Below are positions 17,960 through 27,264 of a DNA stretch of 64,000 nucleotides, piece by piece; the stretch's first letter is position 1, and the number at the start of each line of letters is the position of its first letter. This DNA is from Xenorhabdus ehlersii (lineage in GTDB: Bacteria; Pseudomonadota; Gammaproteobacteria; Enterobacterales; Enterobacteriaceae): the NCBI RefSeq assembly GCF_003610465.1, contig NZ_RAQI01000007.1, forward strand, positions 1 through 64,000, given 5' to 3'. A model generated the notes under the pieces. The model was not told the origin of the DNA, did no database searches, and saw only the letters and a list, made by a program, of their open reading frames with translations. The translations under genes were made by a program, and so were the position numbers.

Positions 17960-18934
17960 ATGGGAATGAAGCGTATGGCCGAACGTAAAACGGCACTGAA
18001 AGCACCGGGCAAAAATGGTGACATTATCTTCAGCGCTCTGGTTAAGTTAGCAGCGCTGTTAACTTTATTTTTGCTGGGAGGCATTATCATTTCGCTGATC
18101 ATTGCTTCCTGGCCGAGTATACAAGCATTTGGTTTTGCTTTCTTATGGAGCAAAGAATGGGATGCACCGGCAGGGTTGTTTGGCGCATTAGTACCGATTT
18201 ATGGCACATTGATGACTTCGTTAGTTGCCCTGATCATTGCGGTTCCAGTAAGTTTTGGCATTGCCCTGTTTCTGACGGAGTTGTCCCCAAACTGGTTAAA
18301 ACGTCCGTTGGGTGTGGCGATTGAGTTATTGGCGGCGATCCCCAGCATTGTTTATGGCATGTGGGGATTGTTTGTCTTTGCTCCACTATTTGCCACCTAT
18401 TTCCAGCAACCCGTTGGTGACGTGCTTTCCAGCGTTCCCATCGTGGGGGCGCTGTTCTCTGGTCCTGCCTTTGGTATTGGTATTCTGGCAGCGGGTATCA
18501 TTCTTGCCATCATGGTTATCCCCTATATCGCTTCTGTCATGCGTGATGTGTTTGAACAGACCCCTGTAATGATGAAAGAGTCTGCCTATGGCATCGGTTG
18601 TACAACATGGGAAGTGATTTGGCATATCGTCTTGCCTTATACCAGGAATGGTGTGATTGGTGGCGTAATGTTGGGGCTTGGCCGGGCATTGGGAGAAACA
18701 ATGGCAGTTACCTTTATTATCGGTAATACCTACCAACTTGATAGTTTGTCTCTGTACATGCCGGGGAACAGTATTACTTCTGCATTGGCAAATGAATTTG
18801 CTGAGGCTGAATCTGGCCTGCATACCGCCGCATTGATGGAACTGGGACTGATTTTATTTGCCATCACCTTTATTGTTCTGGCGTTGTCAAAATTAATGAT
18901 GATGCGTCTGGCAAAAAATGAGGGGCAGCGCTGA
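17960..18934 (+). CDS. pstC: phosphate ABC transporter permease PstC
   Basis: Inner-membrane subunit of the Pst importer, 324 residues, with about six transmembrane helices and the ABC-permease EAA-type loop ([22 protein letters not shown], in part). Similarity to E. coli PstC is strong from [17 protein letters not shown] to the end. The frame is open upstream into pstS, but that part is not PstC-like. Starts at 17960, 17966 and 17975 are all possible; 17960 was chosen because AAGGGGA precedes it, although the spacing is long, and 17975 fits E. coli length best. Confidence 0.94.
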   Translation: MGMKRMAERKTALKAPGKNGDIIFSALVKLAALLTLFLLGGIIISLIIASWPSIQAFGFAFLWSKEWDAPAGLFGALVPIYGTLMTSLVALIIAVPVSFGIALFLTELSPNWLKRPLGVAIELLAAIPSIVYGMWGLFVFAPLFATYFQQPVGDVLSSVPIVGALFSGPAFGIGILAAGIILAIMVIPYIASVMRDVFEQTPVMMKESAYGIGCTTWEVIWHIVLPYTRNGVIGGVMLGLGRALGETMAVTFIIGNTYQLDSLSLYMPGNSITSALANEFAEAESGLHTAALMELGLILFAITFIVLALSKLMMMRLAKNEGQR

Positions 18935-18935
18935 G

Positions 18936-19844
18936 ATGACAACCATCAATGGGCAACCTTCACATTTAGTCGATACAGTAAACGAAGCGGAGATGAAAAG
19001 CCGTCGCCGTATGCAGTTATGGCGTCGTCAGAAAAATCGGCTGGCGCTGATGCTATCCATGATGACAATGGCATTCGGTTTATTCTGGCTGGGCTGGATT
19101 TTAATCTCCACCGTCACTAAAGGTATCGATGGTATGTCGCTGGCGTTGTTTACTGAAATGACGCCACCTCCCAATACCGAAGGCGGTGGGCTGGCAAACG
19201 CCATTGTTGGTAGCGGCTTGCTGATCTTCTGGGCGACGGTGTTTGGTACGCCATTGGGGATTATGGCGGGAATTTATCTGGCGGAATATGGTCGCCGTTC
19301 ATGGTTGGCAGAAATTATCCGCTTTATTAATGACATCTTGCTTTCAGCCCCTTCGATTGTTGTCGGATTATTTGTCTATACGGTTGTGGTGGCAAAGGTG
19401 CAACACTTTTCGGGTTGGGCAGGGGTAATTGCGTTAGCACTGTTGCAGATCCCTATCGTTATTCGCACGACAGAAAACATGCTGAAATTAGTGCCGGATA
19501 ACTTGCGTGAAGCCGCTTATGCATTGGGCACACCGAAATGGAAAATGATCTCTGCTATTACTTTAAAGGCATCGATATCAGGCATTATGACCGGTGTATT
19601 GCTGGCTATTGCCCGTATCGCTGGTGAAACGGCTCCACTATTGTTTACCTCGCTTTCTAACCAGTTCTGGAGCACCGATCTCAGCCAGCCGATTGCAAAC
19701 TTACCTGTTACTATTTTTAAGTTTGCTATGAGTCCATTCTCTGACTGGCAGCAGTTGGCATGGGCGGGGGTATTACTGATCACCCTATGTGTACTGCTAA
19801 TTAACATTGTGGCGCGTGCGTTGTTTGCGAAGAAAAAGCACTAA
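18936..19844 (+). CDS. pstA: phosphate ABC transporter permease PstA
   Basis: Second permease of the Pst system, 302 residues. Conserved blocks such as [20 protein letters not shown] and [20 protein letters not shown] are present. The start ATG 18936 comes one base after the pstC stop, with GGGCAG upstream, so the genes are translationally coupled. A basic N-terminal stretch ([15 protein letters not shown]) precedes the first helix. Confidence 0.96.
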   Translation: MTTINGQPSHLVDTVNEAEMKSRRRMQLWRRQKNRLALMLSMMTMAFGLFWLGWILISTVTKGIDGMSLALFTEMTPPPNTEGGGLANAIVGSGLLIFWATVFGTPLGIMAGIYLAEYGRRSWLAEIIRFINDILLSAPSIVVGLFVYTVVVAKVQHFSGWAGVIALALLQIPIVIRTTENMLKLVPDNLREAAYALGTPKWKMISAITLKASISGIMTGVLLAIARIAGETAPLLFTSLSNQFWSTDLSQPIANLPVTIFKFAMSPFSDWQQLAWAGVLLITLCVLLINIVARALFAKKKH

Positions 19845-19894
19845 TATTTTTTTCAAAGGAACAAAAGCAGAAGGTATTAAAGAGACAAATACTG

Positions 19895-20704
19895 ATGAAT
19901 AAGGCTAATGAGGTTATTTCAGTAAACAATATGGCAGTAAATAAAATCGCAGGAAGTAAAATTCAGGTACGTGATCTGAATTTCTATTACGGCAAGTTTC
20001 ATGCACTGAAAAATATTACGCTGGATATCGCACAAAATAAGGTAACGGCATTCATCGGGCCATCGGGCTGTGGTAAGTCCACGTTACTACGTACTTTCAA
20101 CAAAATGTATGAATTGTACGGTGATCAGCGCGCTGAAGGTGAGATTATTCTGGATGGCACCAATATCCTGACAGACAAGCAAGATATTGCCTTGCTACGT
20201 GCCAAAGTTGGGATGGTTTTCCAAAAACCAACACCATTCCCGATGTCCATTTACGACAATATTGCTTTCGGGGTGCGCCTGTTTGAAAAACTGCCCAGAA
20301 CAGAGATGGATGAACGAGTCCAATGGGCGTTGACCAAAGCGGCATTGTGGAATGAAACCAAAGATAAATTGCATCAGAGTGGGCATAGCCTTTCCGGTGG
20401 CCAGCAACAGCGTTTATGCATCGCCCGTGGTATTGCTATTCGTCCTGAGGTCTTGCTGTTGGATGAACCCTGTTCAGCACTTGACCCCATTTCGACAGGA
20501 CGCATTGAAGAATTGATCAGCGAACTGAAATCAGAATATACCGTAGTGATCGTCACCCACAATATGCAGCAGGCGGCTCGCTGTTCGGATTACACGGCGT
20601 TTATGTACCTTGGTGAACTGATTGAATTTAGCAATACTGATAGATTGTTCACCACACCGAAGATGAAACAGACCGAAGATTATATTACCGGCCGTTATGG
20701 TTAA
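19895..20704 (+). CDS. pstB: phosphate ABC transporter ATPase PstB
   Basis: ATP-binding subunit, 269 residues. Walker [10 protein letters not shown], the Q-loop ([10 protein letters not shown]), signature LSGGQQQR, Walker [13 protein letters not shown] and the H-loop VIVTHNM are all intact. The N-terminus is about ten residues longer than the E. coli protein; an internal ATG at codon 13 is an alternative start. Confidence 0.97.
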   Translation: MNKANEVISVNNMAVNKIAGSKIQVRDLNFYYGKFHALKNITLDIAQNKVTAFIGPSGCGKSTLLRTFNKMYELYGDQRAEGEIILDGTNILTDKQDIALLRAKVGMVFQKPTPFPMSIYDNIAFGVRLFEKLPRTEMDERVQWALTKAALWNETKDKLHQSGHSLSGGQQQRLCIARGIAIRPEVLLLDEPCSALDPISTGRIEELISELKSEYTVVIVTHNMQQAARCSDYTAFMYLGELIEFSNTDRLFTTPKMKQTEDYITGRYG

Positions 20705-20739
20705 TACAGGGTATAGAAGGTACGGGGGCATAGCATTAG

Positions 20740-21456
20740 ATGGACAATCTGAATCTCAGCAAACATATCTCCGGTCAGTTTACTGCTGAACTGGAACATA
20801 TTCGTACAGAATTGATGACAATGGGTGGGCTGGTGGAAGAACAGCTCAGTAAGGCGATTCTGGCGATGCACAACCAAGACGAAGTATTGGCACAGCAAGT
20901 GATTGAGGATGACCAGAAGGTCAATATGATGGAAGTGGCGATTGATGAAGCGTGTGTCCGCATCATTGCAAAACGCCAACCGACGGCCAGTGATCTGCGT
21001 CTGATCATGGTTATTTCAAAGACTATTGCTGAACTGGAGCGTATTGGCGATGTTGCCAATAAGATTTGCCAGACCGCGCTTGAAAGATTTTCACATCAAC
21101 AGCAATCTTTGCTGGTCAGCTTAGAATCATTAGGGCGTCATACGATCCAAATGTTGCATGATGTGTTGGATGCCTTTGCCCGTATGGATCTACAAGAAGC
21201 CATACGTATCTACCGTGAAGACAAAAAAGTGGATCAGGAATATGAAAGTATTATCCGCCAGCTAATGACCTACATGATGGAAGATCCCAGAACGATTCCG
21301 AATGTCATGACGGCTCTCTTTTGTGCCCGTTCTATTGAGCGCATTGGTGACCGTTGCCAGAATATTTGTGAATTTATCTTCTACTACGTTAAAGGGCAGG
21401 ACTTCCGCCATATTGGTGGTGATAATCTGGAAAAATTACTGACCCAAAAAGAATAG
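20740..21456 (+). CDS. phoU: PhoU, negative regulator of the Pho regulon
   Basis: A 238-residue all-helical cytoplasmic protein made of two PhoU repeats, each with the metal-binding pattern E/DxxxD ([12 protein letters not shown] near residue 100; [12 protein letters not shown] near 205). It links Pst activity to the PhoR kinase and represses the regulon when phosphate is plentiful. It is the last gene of the operon, 35 bp after pstB. phoBR are not in the window. Confidence 0.97.
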   Translation: MDNLNLSKHISGQFTAELEHIRTELMTMGGLVEEQLSKAILAMHNQDEVLAQQVIEDDQKVNMMEVAIDEACVRIIAKRQPTASDLRLIMVISKTIAELERIGDVANKICQTALERFSHQQQSLLVSLESLGRHTIQMLHDVLDAFARMDLQEAIRIYREDKKVDQEYESIIRQLMTYMMEDPRTIPNVMTALFCARSIERIGDRCQNICEFIFYYVKGQDFRHIGGDNLEKLLTQKE

Positions 21457-21566
21457 TATTTATTCCAAAATTGAATAAATATAGTATTTTATATTATTTC
21501 ATGTGCTATATCGAAATTGATAGCTTTTGTTGATATATAAAAATTAATAACTAACAGGGGTGTACA

Positions 21567-22415
21567 ATGAAGATTCGCAACAACTCTCGCGTAGCGATTA
21601 CTGCGCTGCTGACCAGCTTGGCATTGGTTTCAGGAGTGGCAAAAGCAGATAAACTTGATGACATTAAAAAAGCTGGCACGGTACGTATTGCGGTATTTGA
21701 CAGTAACCCACCATTTGGTTTTATCGATCCTCAAACGAAAAAATTGGCAGGCTATGATGTCGATATCGCCAATGCAATTGCCAATGATTTGGGGGTAAAG
21801 CTGGAACTGCGTCCAACGAACCCAGCAAACCGTATCCCTCTGCTTTCTTCTAAGAAAATTGACTTAATTGCTGCTAACTTCACAATCACTGACGAACGCG
21901 CAAAACAAGTTGATTTTTCCATCCCTTATTTTGCGACTGGTCAGAAATTTATTGCCCGTAAAGGTGTTCTGACCAATCCGGACGATATTGCCAAACTGCG
22001 TATTGGTGCAGACAAGGGAACTGTACAGGAAATTACCTTGCGTGAGCGTTATCCAACCGCCAAAGTGATCTCTTATGATGATACACCGTTGGCATTTGCG
22101 GCTCTGAGAAATGGTAATGTTCAGGCGATCACGCAAGATGATGCGAAACTGGTTGGTTTGCTGGCAAACGTACCAGAAGCCCAGAAAGCCGATTTTGAAA
22201 TTTCCCCTTTCAGCATTACTCGTGAATATCAAGCAGTCGCGGCTTCCAAAGGGGAAACGCGATTGGTTGATTCGGTTAACCAAACCTTACTGAAATTGGA
22301 AAAAGAGGGTGAAGCAGAGAGCATTTATAACCGCTGGTTTGGCCCAGACACTAAATCCGCTCAGCCGCGTGGTGATTTTAAATTTGCTCCGTTAGAGGAT
22401 CAGGCAAAACAGTAA
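21567..22415 (+). CDS. polar amino-acid ABC transporter, periplasmic binding protein
   Basis: A 282-residue solute-binding protein of family 3. The signal peptide runs to about residue 27 (VSGVAKA-DKL). Ligand-pocket patterns are typical of the Glu/Asp/Gln group: AVFDSNPPFGF, GYDVDIANAIA, RIPLLSSKKIDLIAANFT and the arginine in TDERAKQVDFS. AGGGGTG precedes ATG 21567. The exact amino acid cannot be told. A hairpin lies between this gene and the two permease genes, which would give more binding protein than permease. Confidence 0.88.
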   Translation: MKIRNNSRVAITALLTSLALVSGVAKADKLDDIKKAGTVRIAVFDSNPPFGFIDPQTKKLAGYDVDIANAIANDLGVKLELRPTNPANRIPLLSSKKIDLIAANFTITDERAKQVDFSIPYFATGQKFIARKGVLTNPDDIAKLRIGADKGTVQEITLRERYPTAKVISYDDTPLAFAALRNGNVQAITQDDAKLVGLLANVPEAQKADFEISPFSITREYQAVAASKGETRLVDSVNQTLLKLEKEGEAESIYNRWFGPDTKSAQPRGDFKFAPLEDQAKQ

Positions 22416-22468
22416 TGTTCGTTTAGCAGTTTCTGTTTAGTGCTTCCATTTAAAAACACAAATTGATT

Positions 22469-22493
22469 AGCCCCGTTATTTCGGGGCTTTGCT
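22469..22493 (+). terminator. intercistronic hairpin, probable attenuator
   Basis: AGCCCCG and CGGGGCT form a 7-bp stem with loop TTATTT, followed by TTGCTGTTTGTTT. It stands 54 bp after the binding-protein gene and 23 bp before the permease start. Partial termination here is common in ABC importer operons. Confidence 0.6.
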
Positions 22494-22515
22494 GTTTGTT
22501 TATGTGGTGAATGAT

Positions 22516-23253
22516 ATGTTTGAGCAATTTATTACCGAGCACTTACTGGCTCCTGAATATCTGCAATGGCTTTGGCAGGGATTTCTGATCACCTTGTGGC
22601 TTTCTGTCTGTGTCATTGCCTCCTCCACTTTATTGGGCTTTGTGATTGCGGCGGTACGGGATAGCCAAATCAAGCTACTGTGCTGGCTGGTTACGGTTTA
22701 CACTACTGTATTTCGTAACACGCCTCTGTTGGTGCAACTGTTTTTCTGGTACTTCGCTTCTGGGCAAATTTTGCCGCAAGCGGCGATGATGTGGCTGAAT
22801 ACGCCCCATGACACAATGATTTTTGGCCTGACACTGGAATGGCCATCCTTTGAATTTCTGGCGGGATTTATCGGATTAACTCTTTATTCAGCTCCGTTTG
22901 TTGCAGAAGAATTGCGGGCGGGCATCCAAGGAGTCGGACGCGGGCAAAAATATGCTGCCCATGCATTGGGTTTAACGGGCTGGCAGGCCATGCGTCACAT
23001 TGTATTGCCACAGGCACTGAAAATAGCCATGCCACCCTTATTGGGGCAATACATGAATATTGTCAAAAATTCATCATTAACCATGGCGATTGGTGTGGCA
23101 GAACTCTCTTATGCTTCTCGTCAGGTGGAAACCCAATCCTTACAAACCTTTGAGGCATTTGGTGTGGCGACAGTGCTCTACATCGCTATTATTGCTGTGA
23201 TGGAAGGTTGGGGACAATGGCGCCAACAGAGAACATTGGCGAGAGGGTATTGA
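22516..23253 (+). CDS. polar amino-acid ABC transporter permease (first)
   Basis: A 245-residue HisM/GlnP-type inner-membrane permease. Key patterns: FRNTPLLVQLFFWYF and the EAA loop LGLTGWQAMRHIVLPQALK; about five membrane segments. The frame extends to a TTG at 22489, but ATG 22516 (MFEQFITEHL) is preferred because the upstream codons overlap the terminator-like hairpin. The following permease begins one base after its stop. Confidence 0.9.
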   Translation: MFEQFITEHLLAPEYLQWLWQGFLITLWLSVCVIASSTLLGFVIAAVRDSQIKLLCWLVTVYTTVFRNTPLLVQLFFWYFASGQILPQAAMMWLNTPHDTMIFGLTLEWPSFEFLAGFIGLTLYSAPFVAEELRAGIQGVGRGQKYAAHALGLTGWQAMRHIVLPQALKIAMPPLLGQYMNIVKNSSLTMAIGVAELSYASRQVETQSLQTFEAFGVATVLYIAIIAVMEGWGQWRQQRTLARGY

Positions 23254-23254
23254 T

Positions 23255-23968
23255 ATGGACTTTACTGTTATTGCAGAAAACTGGCGTTATTTGCTATTGG
23301 GAACCTTTCCTGATGGGCCATTGGAAGGGGCGGCATTGACGCTGGTAATCAGTATCATAGCGGGGACGATCTCCATTGTATTGGGTATTCTGGGTGGTGT
23401 TGCTCTGGCGATGCTGCGCGGCTTTTGGGGCAATCTATTGGCGGCAATACTGGGCTTCTTTCGCGCCATTCCGGTCATTATGCTGATTTTCTGGACGTAT
23501 TTCTTGTTGCCTGTCGTATTGGGGATGGAGATCCCTGAAATTACGACCGTTGTCTGTGCGCTGGCATTAATTACTTCGGCTTATTTAGCACATGGCGTCA
23601 AAGCGGGAATTTTAGCGATTGGTGATGGTCAATGGCGGGCAGGGTTATCACTGGGTTTTAATCGTTGGGAAGTGCTTTGGCATATCGTTTTGCCGCAGGC
23701 ATTGCGTATGATGGTGCCTTCATTTATCAATCAGTGGATTGCGTTAATTAAGGATACCTCATTGGCTTATATCGTTGGCGTCGCAGAATTGTCATTTCTG
23801 GCGACCCAAGTGAATAACCGCAGTATGGTCTATCCAATGGAAGTCTTCTTATTCGTTGCGCTGGTTTATTTTGTGATGTGTTTATCACTGGAGTTGATTG
23901 CCAATTATGTTGCCCGCCACTTCTCAGTGAGGCGTGAAAGAACAAGCAATCTTCGGGTTATAACGTAA
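23255..23968 (+). CDS. polar amino-acid ABC transporter permease (second)
   Basis: A 237-residue partner permease of the same family, with FFRAIPVIMLIFWTYF and the EAA loop LGFNRWEVLWHIVLPQALR. It is coupled to the first permease. A strong terminator follows 62 bp later, and no ATP-binding gene is present, although such operons usually end with one. The importer must borrow an ATPase from elsewhere or be incomplete. Confidence 0.9.
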   Translation: MDFTVIAENWRYLLLGTFPDGPLEGAALTLVISIIAGTISIVLGILGGVALAMLRGFWGNLLAAILGFFRAIPVIMLIFWTYFLLPVVLGMEIPEITTVVCALALITSAYLAHGVKAGILAIGDGQWRAGLSLGFNRWEVLWHIVLPQALRMMVPSFINQWIALIKDTSLAYIVGVAELSFLATQVNNRSMVYPMEVFLFVALVYFVMCLSLELIANYVARHFSVRRERTSNLRVIT

Positions 23969-24030
23969 AATTTTTGACCGTGGTGTCTCAAAATTAATAT
24001 CTGGCAGGTATTTTCGTTATTGCATTCATT

Positions 24031-24060
24031 CCCTGCTGTGAGGCAGGGATTTTTTATTTA
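24031..24060 (+). terminator. rho-independent terminator of the amino-acid importer operon
   Basis: CCCTGC and GCAGGG pair around TGTGAG, followed directly by ATTTTTTATTTA. Confidence 0.9.
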
Positions 24061-24153
24061 CCACTTTATTTTTATTTCATAAAATTCAGAACAAAAGCTA
24101 AAAAATATAATTTCATTATTCAGTTTAATGCTAATTAATTCATAACAATAAGC

Positions 24154-24181
24154 CTTGCTGTGTAAAGTATTACACAGCAAG
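24154..24181 (-). terminator. hairpin downstream of the VapA-like gene
   Basis: A perfect 12-bp stem (CTTGCTGTGTAA / TTACACAGCAAG) with a four-base loop lies 57 bp beyond the VapA-like stop. The U-run is weak, so it may act as a 3' stabiliser or terminator. Confidence 0.55.
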
Positions 24182-24238
24182 AGCGCAGTATTCTGTTAAT
24201 CATTGTACTCCGGTTGAGGTTATTTATTATAAAAATAA

Positions 24239-24688
24239 TTAACTCCATGAACCCGTTCCACCACCGACGCCTGTTATAAGGGAAATTGCGAGACCGGCGA
24301 AGGAGCCAAGCGCACGGCTATGTGAATCAAAGAAATGTAAACTAAAGGTTACGGGCGATGCCTGAAACGCGAAACTTACAGTATCAGAATAAAGTGTGTC
24401 TAAATTGTCTGTAAGAACAAATCCTTGTATAGTTGCAAGGCCGGGAGTCGTCAACCCTCCTGCTTTCCCGCGAAAAGCTTTTTTACCAACAAAATCTAGG
24501 TGTAGGTAAAACGTTAGATAAAAAATAAAGCTTTCTACTTGGCCTCCAGCTGAATATGCATCTATTCCTGAAGAAGCCATTCTTTTTGTAGCTTCATCAA
24601 TAAGTTTGGGTTCTAGCTTCCCTTGCATAGTTTGTTTAAAATTTTCAATAAGTTTTAGTTTTATTTCATTTTGTTCTAATGTGTTCAT
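24239..24688 (-). CDS. VapA/R_equi_Vir-family virulence-associated protein
   Basis: A 149-residue protein. The C-terminal ~90 residues carry the pattern of the Rhodococcus equi Vap barrel: VESFIFYLTFYLHLDF, a glycine-rich turn, then LTDNLDTLYSDTVSFAF, LHFFDSHSRALGSFAG and the ending GVGGGTGSW. In R. equi, VapA is a secreted protein that disturbs phagosome maturation. This protein has a charged helical N-terminus (NEIKLKLIENFKQTM) and no signal peptide, unlike VapA. Start ATG 24688 has GAGGTA seven bases upstream; the longer frame to 24712 is not needed. Flanks are AT-rich and the neighbours unrelated, which suggests transfer. Role here is unknown. Confidence 0.75.
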   Translation of the reverse strand: MNTLEQNEIKLKLIENFKQTMQGKLEPKLIDEATKRMASSGIDAYSAGGQVESFIFYLTFYLHLDFVGKKAFRGKAGGLTTPGLATIQGFVLTDNLDTLYSDTVSFAFQASPVTFSLHFFDSHSRALGSFAGLAISLITGVGGGTGSWS

Positions 24689-24938
24689 AATATTACCTCT
24701 TTTATAGTTCATTGAATGTAGAGAAAAAACAATATCTAAAATATATGAATCTTATTATATTTAATTGTGACTATTTTTAATGATATAATATCATGATGTT
24801 ATTATTTGTAGTATGGTAGGTTATGAAGAATACACCAAATATTATTTGGTTATATTTATAATGTTTTTAAGAATAATAAAATTATTTAAGTTAACAGATT
24901 AAAGAAACATTATTTAGAAAATTACCTAATTGATTCAA

Positions 24939-26423
24939 TTAATGGCGTTTCTCTTTTCCAAACACAGCAATGAGCACAGAGGACAACAACAGCAATGTCC
25001 CTGCTGCGATCAATACCGACAGGAATGAGTGATTGAAAGCCTGTTTTGCTGCTTGGATCAGCGACAGTGCGGCCTCTCCCTCCTTTAGCCCTTCTGCGAC
25101 AATAAGAGCCTCATCAATACTGTTTCGTGCCAATTCTGGGATGCTCATAGCAGCTGGAAGGGTGAATGAGGCAGAATAAACTGCGACCATCAGGCTGCCG
25201 AGAACGGCTATCCCAATTAGGCTTCCCAACTCATAGGCGACTTCTTCGATAGAGGCGGCGGTGCCTGCGTTGTTTTCTGGTGCATTCAGCATGATGGATG
25301 TGGAAGCGGCGGTCATTGCCGCACCAATACCAAATCCAATTATGCAAAATGCAGTGATTTGCACGAAAAGCCTGGATTGCAGGCCAGCGAGATAAACAAA
25401 GATCCCCAGTCCGGCAAAGGCGAGCGAGAGCCACATGATCCGCTCAGAGCCAAATTTTGGTATCGCAATCCCAGCCAGGGGGCCGGCAATAAAAGAGGCA
25501 ATCGGAATGGGCAGAATAAATAATCCCGCCAGCAAGGGAGATAGGCCTATGGCGAGTTGGAAGCGTTGGCTAACAGCAAGTTCCATACCGACCAGTGCTG
25601 CAGTGGAAACGAAAGCAGCGGCAACTCCCGCGGTGAAAGTACGATTGCGGAAAAGCTTGAAATCGATCATGGGGGTTGATGAACTTAACTGGCGACGAAT
25701 GAATATGGCCGTAAAAATAATGCCTACAATGCCCACTGTCGCGGCAGTTACTAATGAAGGTACTGGTTTGCTTAACTCCTTGATCGCATAGGTGATACTT
25801 ACCAGGCCAATCATGATTTGCACAGAAGCAATAAGGTCAAAGGAATGGTCTGGATTGTTTGGGCTTTTAGAAATAACGACCAGTGCAAAGCCAAATGCAA
25901 TGAGGGCAATCGGGATGTTGATCAGGAAAACCGAACCCCACCAGTAATATTCGAGCAGGAATCCGCCGATAACCGGACCAAGTGCGGCCCCGCCTGAAGC
26001 TATGGCAGACCAGATGCCAATGGCAAGTGCCCTTTCGTTTGGATCTTCAAACGCTTGCCGGACTATCGCGAGTGTCGCAGGCATCATCATTGCCGCGCCA
26101 AAAGCAAGCACCACACGTGCAGCAATCAGGGTGGCAGGATTGGGGGAAAATGCAGCCATCAGCGATGCAACACCGAAAATGGCTAACCCGTTAGTAAACA
26201 GTTTCTTTGCACCAAAACGGTCACTCAACGCCCCCATAGCGGGAAGTAACCCTGCAATGGTCAACGTATAGGCATTCATGATCCACAATTTCTCTGAAGC
26301 AGAAGCATGTAAATCATGTGTCAACCGTGGCAAAGCGGTGTATAGCACGGTCATATCAATAACAACTAAGAAAAGTGCACTGGAAATAATAGCAAGTACA
26401 AGCCAGCGGATATTCGATTTCAT
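24939..26423 (-). CDS. MFS multidrug efflux pump, DHA2 family (SmvA/QacA-like)
   Basis: A 494-residue inner-membrane proton antiporter with about 14 transmembrane segments. Family motifs: DMTVLYTALPRL in helix 1 (motif D1), GALSDRFGAKKLF (motif A) and the helix-5 motif GPVIGGFLLEYYWWGSVFLIN (in part; motif C and downstream). The frame is open to 26759, but ATG 26423 (MKSNIRWLVLAI) is the start that matches the family; the upstream part overlaps the divergent tetR gene. SmvA exports methyl viologen, acriflavine and cationic biocides in related bacteria. Pairing with the adjacent TetR supports that role. Confidence 0.88.
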   Translation of the reverse strand: MKSNIRWLVLAIISSALFLVVIDMTVLYTALPRLTHDLHASASEKLWIMNAYTLTIAGLLPAMGALSDRFGAKKLFTNGLAIFGVASLMAAFSPNPATLIAARVVLAFGAAMMMPATLAIVRQAFEDPNERALAIGIWSAIASGGAALGPVIGGFLLEYYWWGSVFLINIPIALIAFGFALVVISKSPNNPDHSFDLIASVQIMIGLVSITYAIKELSKPVPSLVTAATVGIVGIIFTAIFIRRQLSSSTPMIDFKLFRNRTFTAGVAAAFVSTAALVGMELAVSQRFQLAIGLSPLLAGLFILPIPIASFIAGPLAGIAIPKFGSERIMWLSLAFAGLGIFVYLAGLQSRLFVQITAFCIIGFGIGAAMTAASTSIMLNAPENNAGTAASIEEVAYELGSLIGIAVLGSLMVAVYSASFTLPAAMSIPELARNSIDEALIVAEGLKEGEAALSLIQAAKQAFNHSFLSVLIAAGTLLLLSSVLIAVFGKEKRH

Positions 26424-26488
26424 AAGCAAATTCACCAATGCGGTTCGGCAACTTTGCCGAACCTTGACTAAATTGTTGGCGATCATTA

Positions 26489-26506
26489 TAAATACATGCG
26501 TATTTA
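26489..26506. promoter_or_regulatory. candidate TetR operator between the efflux and regulator genes
   Basis: TAAATACATGCGTATTTA has 7-bp inverted arms around ATGC. It is 66 bp from the efflux gene start and 17 bp from the regulator start, where a shared operator is expected. Operator function is inferred. Confidence 0.55.
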
Positions 26507-26522
26507 ATGAAAAGGGATTCGC

Positions 26523-27062
26523 ATGGGACGACGTAAAACAATTGACCGGGAAGCTCTGCTGGATGCAGCGGAACATATTGTCACAACACATGGTGCTGCG
26601 GCTCTCACGATTGATGCGCTGGCGAAGGCGGTTGGCATTACCAAGGGGGGAGTGCAATACAGTTTTAGCACAAAAGATGGCCTTATTGATGCGATGTTTG
26701 AGCGTTGGGAGGCGAGTTATGATAAACAGTTTCATGAAATTGCCGGGAATGATCCCCACCCTCTAACAGCCGTGCGTGCGCATATTGAAGCAACCAAGCG
26801 ATCTGATGAAGCATCGACCGCAAAGGCGGCTGGTTTGATGGCTACTTTATTACAAACACCAGAACATCTCGAATCAACCCGTATCTGGTATCGACAACGC
26901 ATAGCAGGCTTGGACACAACGACGGAAGAAGGTCGGCAGGCGCGTTTGGCATTTTTAGCGACAGAGGGGGCATTCGTTCTGCGTTTCTTCGGTTTAATGG
27001 ATATGACAGAAGATGAGTGGGGAAATATCTTTAACGACATTCTTGCTGCTATGTCACCCTGA
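26523..27062 (+). CDS. TetR-family repressor (SmvR-like)
   Basis: A 179-residue regulator. The N-terminal HTH (MGRRKTIDREALLDAAEHIV, LTIDALAKAVGITKGGVQYSF) recalls SmvR-type TetR proteins, which repress the divergent smvA gene and release it on biocide binding. The C-terminal ligand domain is variable and not diagnostic. Its promoter region, 99 bp wide, is shared with the efflux gene. Confidence 0.88.
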   Translation: MGRRKTIDREALLDAAEHIVTTHGAAALTIDALAKAVGITKGGVQYSFSTKDGLIDAMFERWEASYDKQFHEIAGNDPHPLTAVRAHIEATKRSDEASTAKAAGLMATLLQTPEHLESTRIWYRQRIAGLDTTTEEGRQARLAFLATEGAFVLRFFGLMDMTEDEWGNIFNDILAAMSP

Positions 27063-27165
27063 ATTTTTTTTGCAAGACCAATAACGGACTAATCGAATAA
27101 AATATCGTCACAAAATGAATTCCCTCAAGAATCATAATGTTATTTAACCTATTGATTACACGTGT

Positions 27166-27181
27166 CGCAAACGTTTTCTTT
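27166..27181. promoter_or_regulatory. PurR box upstream of adeP
   Basis: TCGCAAACGTTTTCTT matches the PurR consensus ANGCAANCGNTTNCNT at every fixed position except the first. It is 84 bp before the adeP start. PurR with hypoxanthine or guanine represses purine uptake and synthesis genes. Confidence 0.75.
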
Positions 27182-27264
27182 TTTTGCTGTTTCAGGGTAA
27201 CGATTTATATGGGTTTCCTGTAGGATAGGTCGAAAACTTCGCTTTTTTTGGGAAACAATATTAC

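Noticed and set aside
26424..26759. Upstream extension of the efflux pump frame to 606 residues
   Set aside because: It overlaps the regulator gene and the operator and adds no transporter sequence; ATG 26423 fits the family.
27063..27264. Purine riboswitch in front of adeP
   Set aside because: No three-way junction or conserved purine-riboswitch core was found; a PurR box explains control better.
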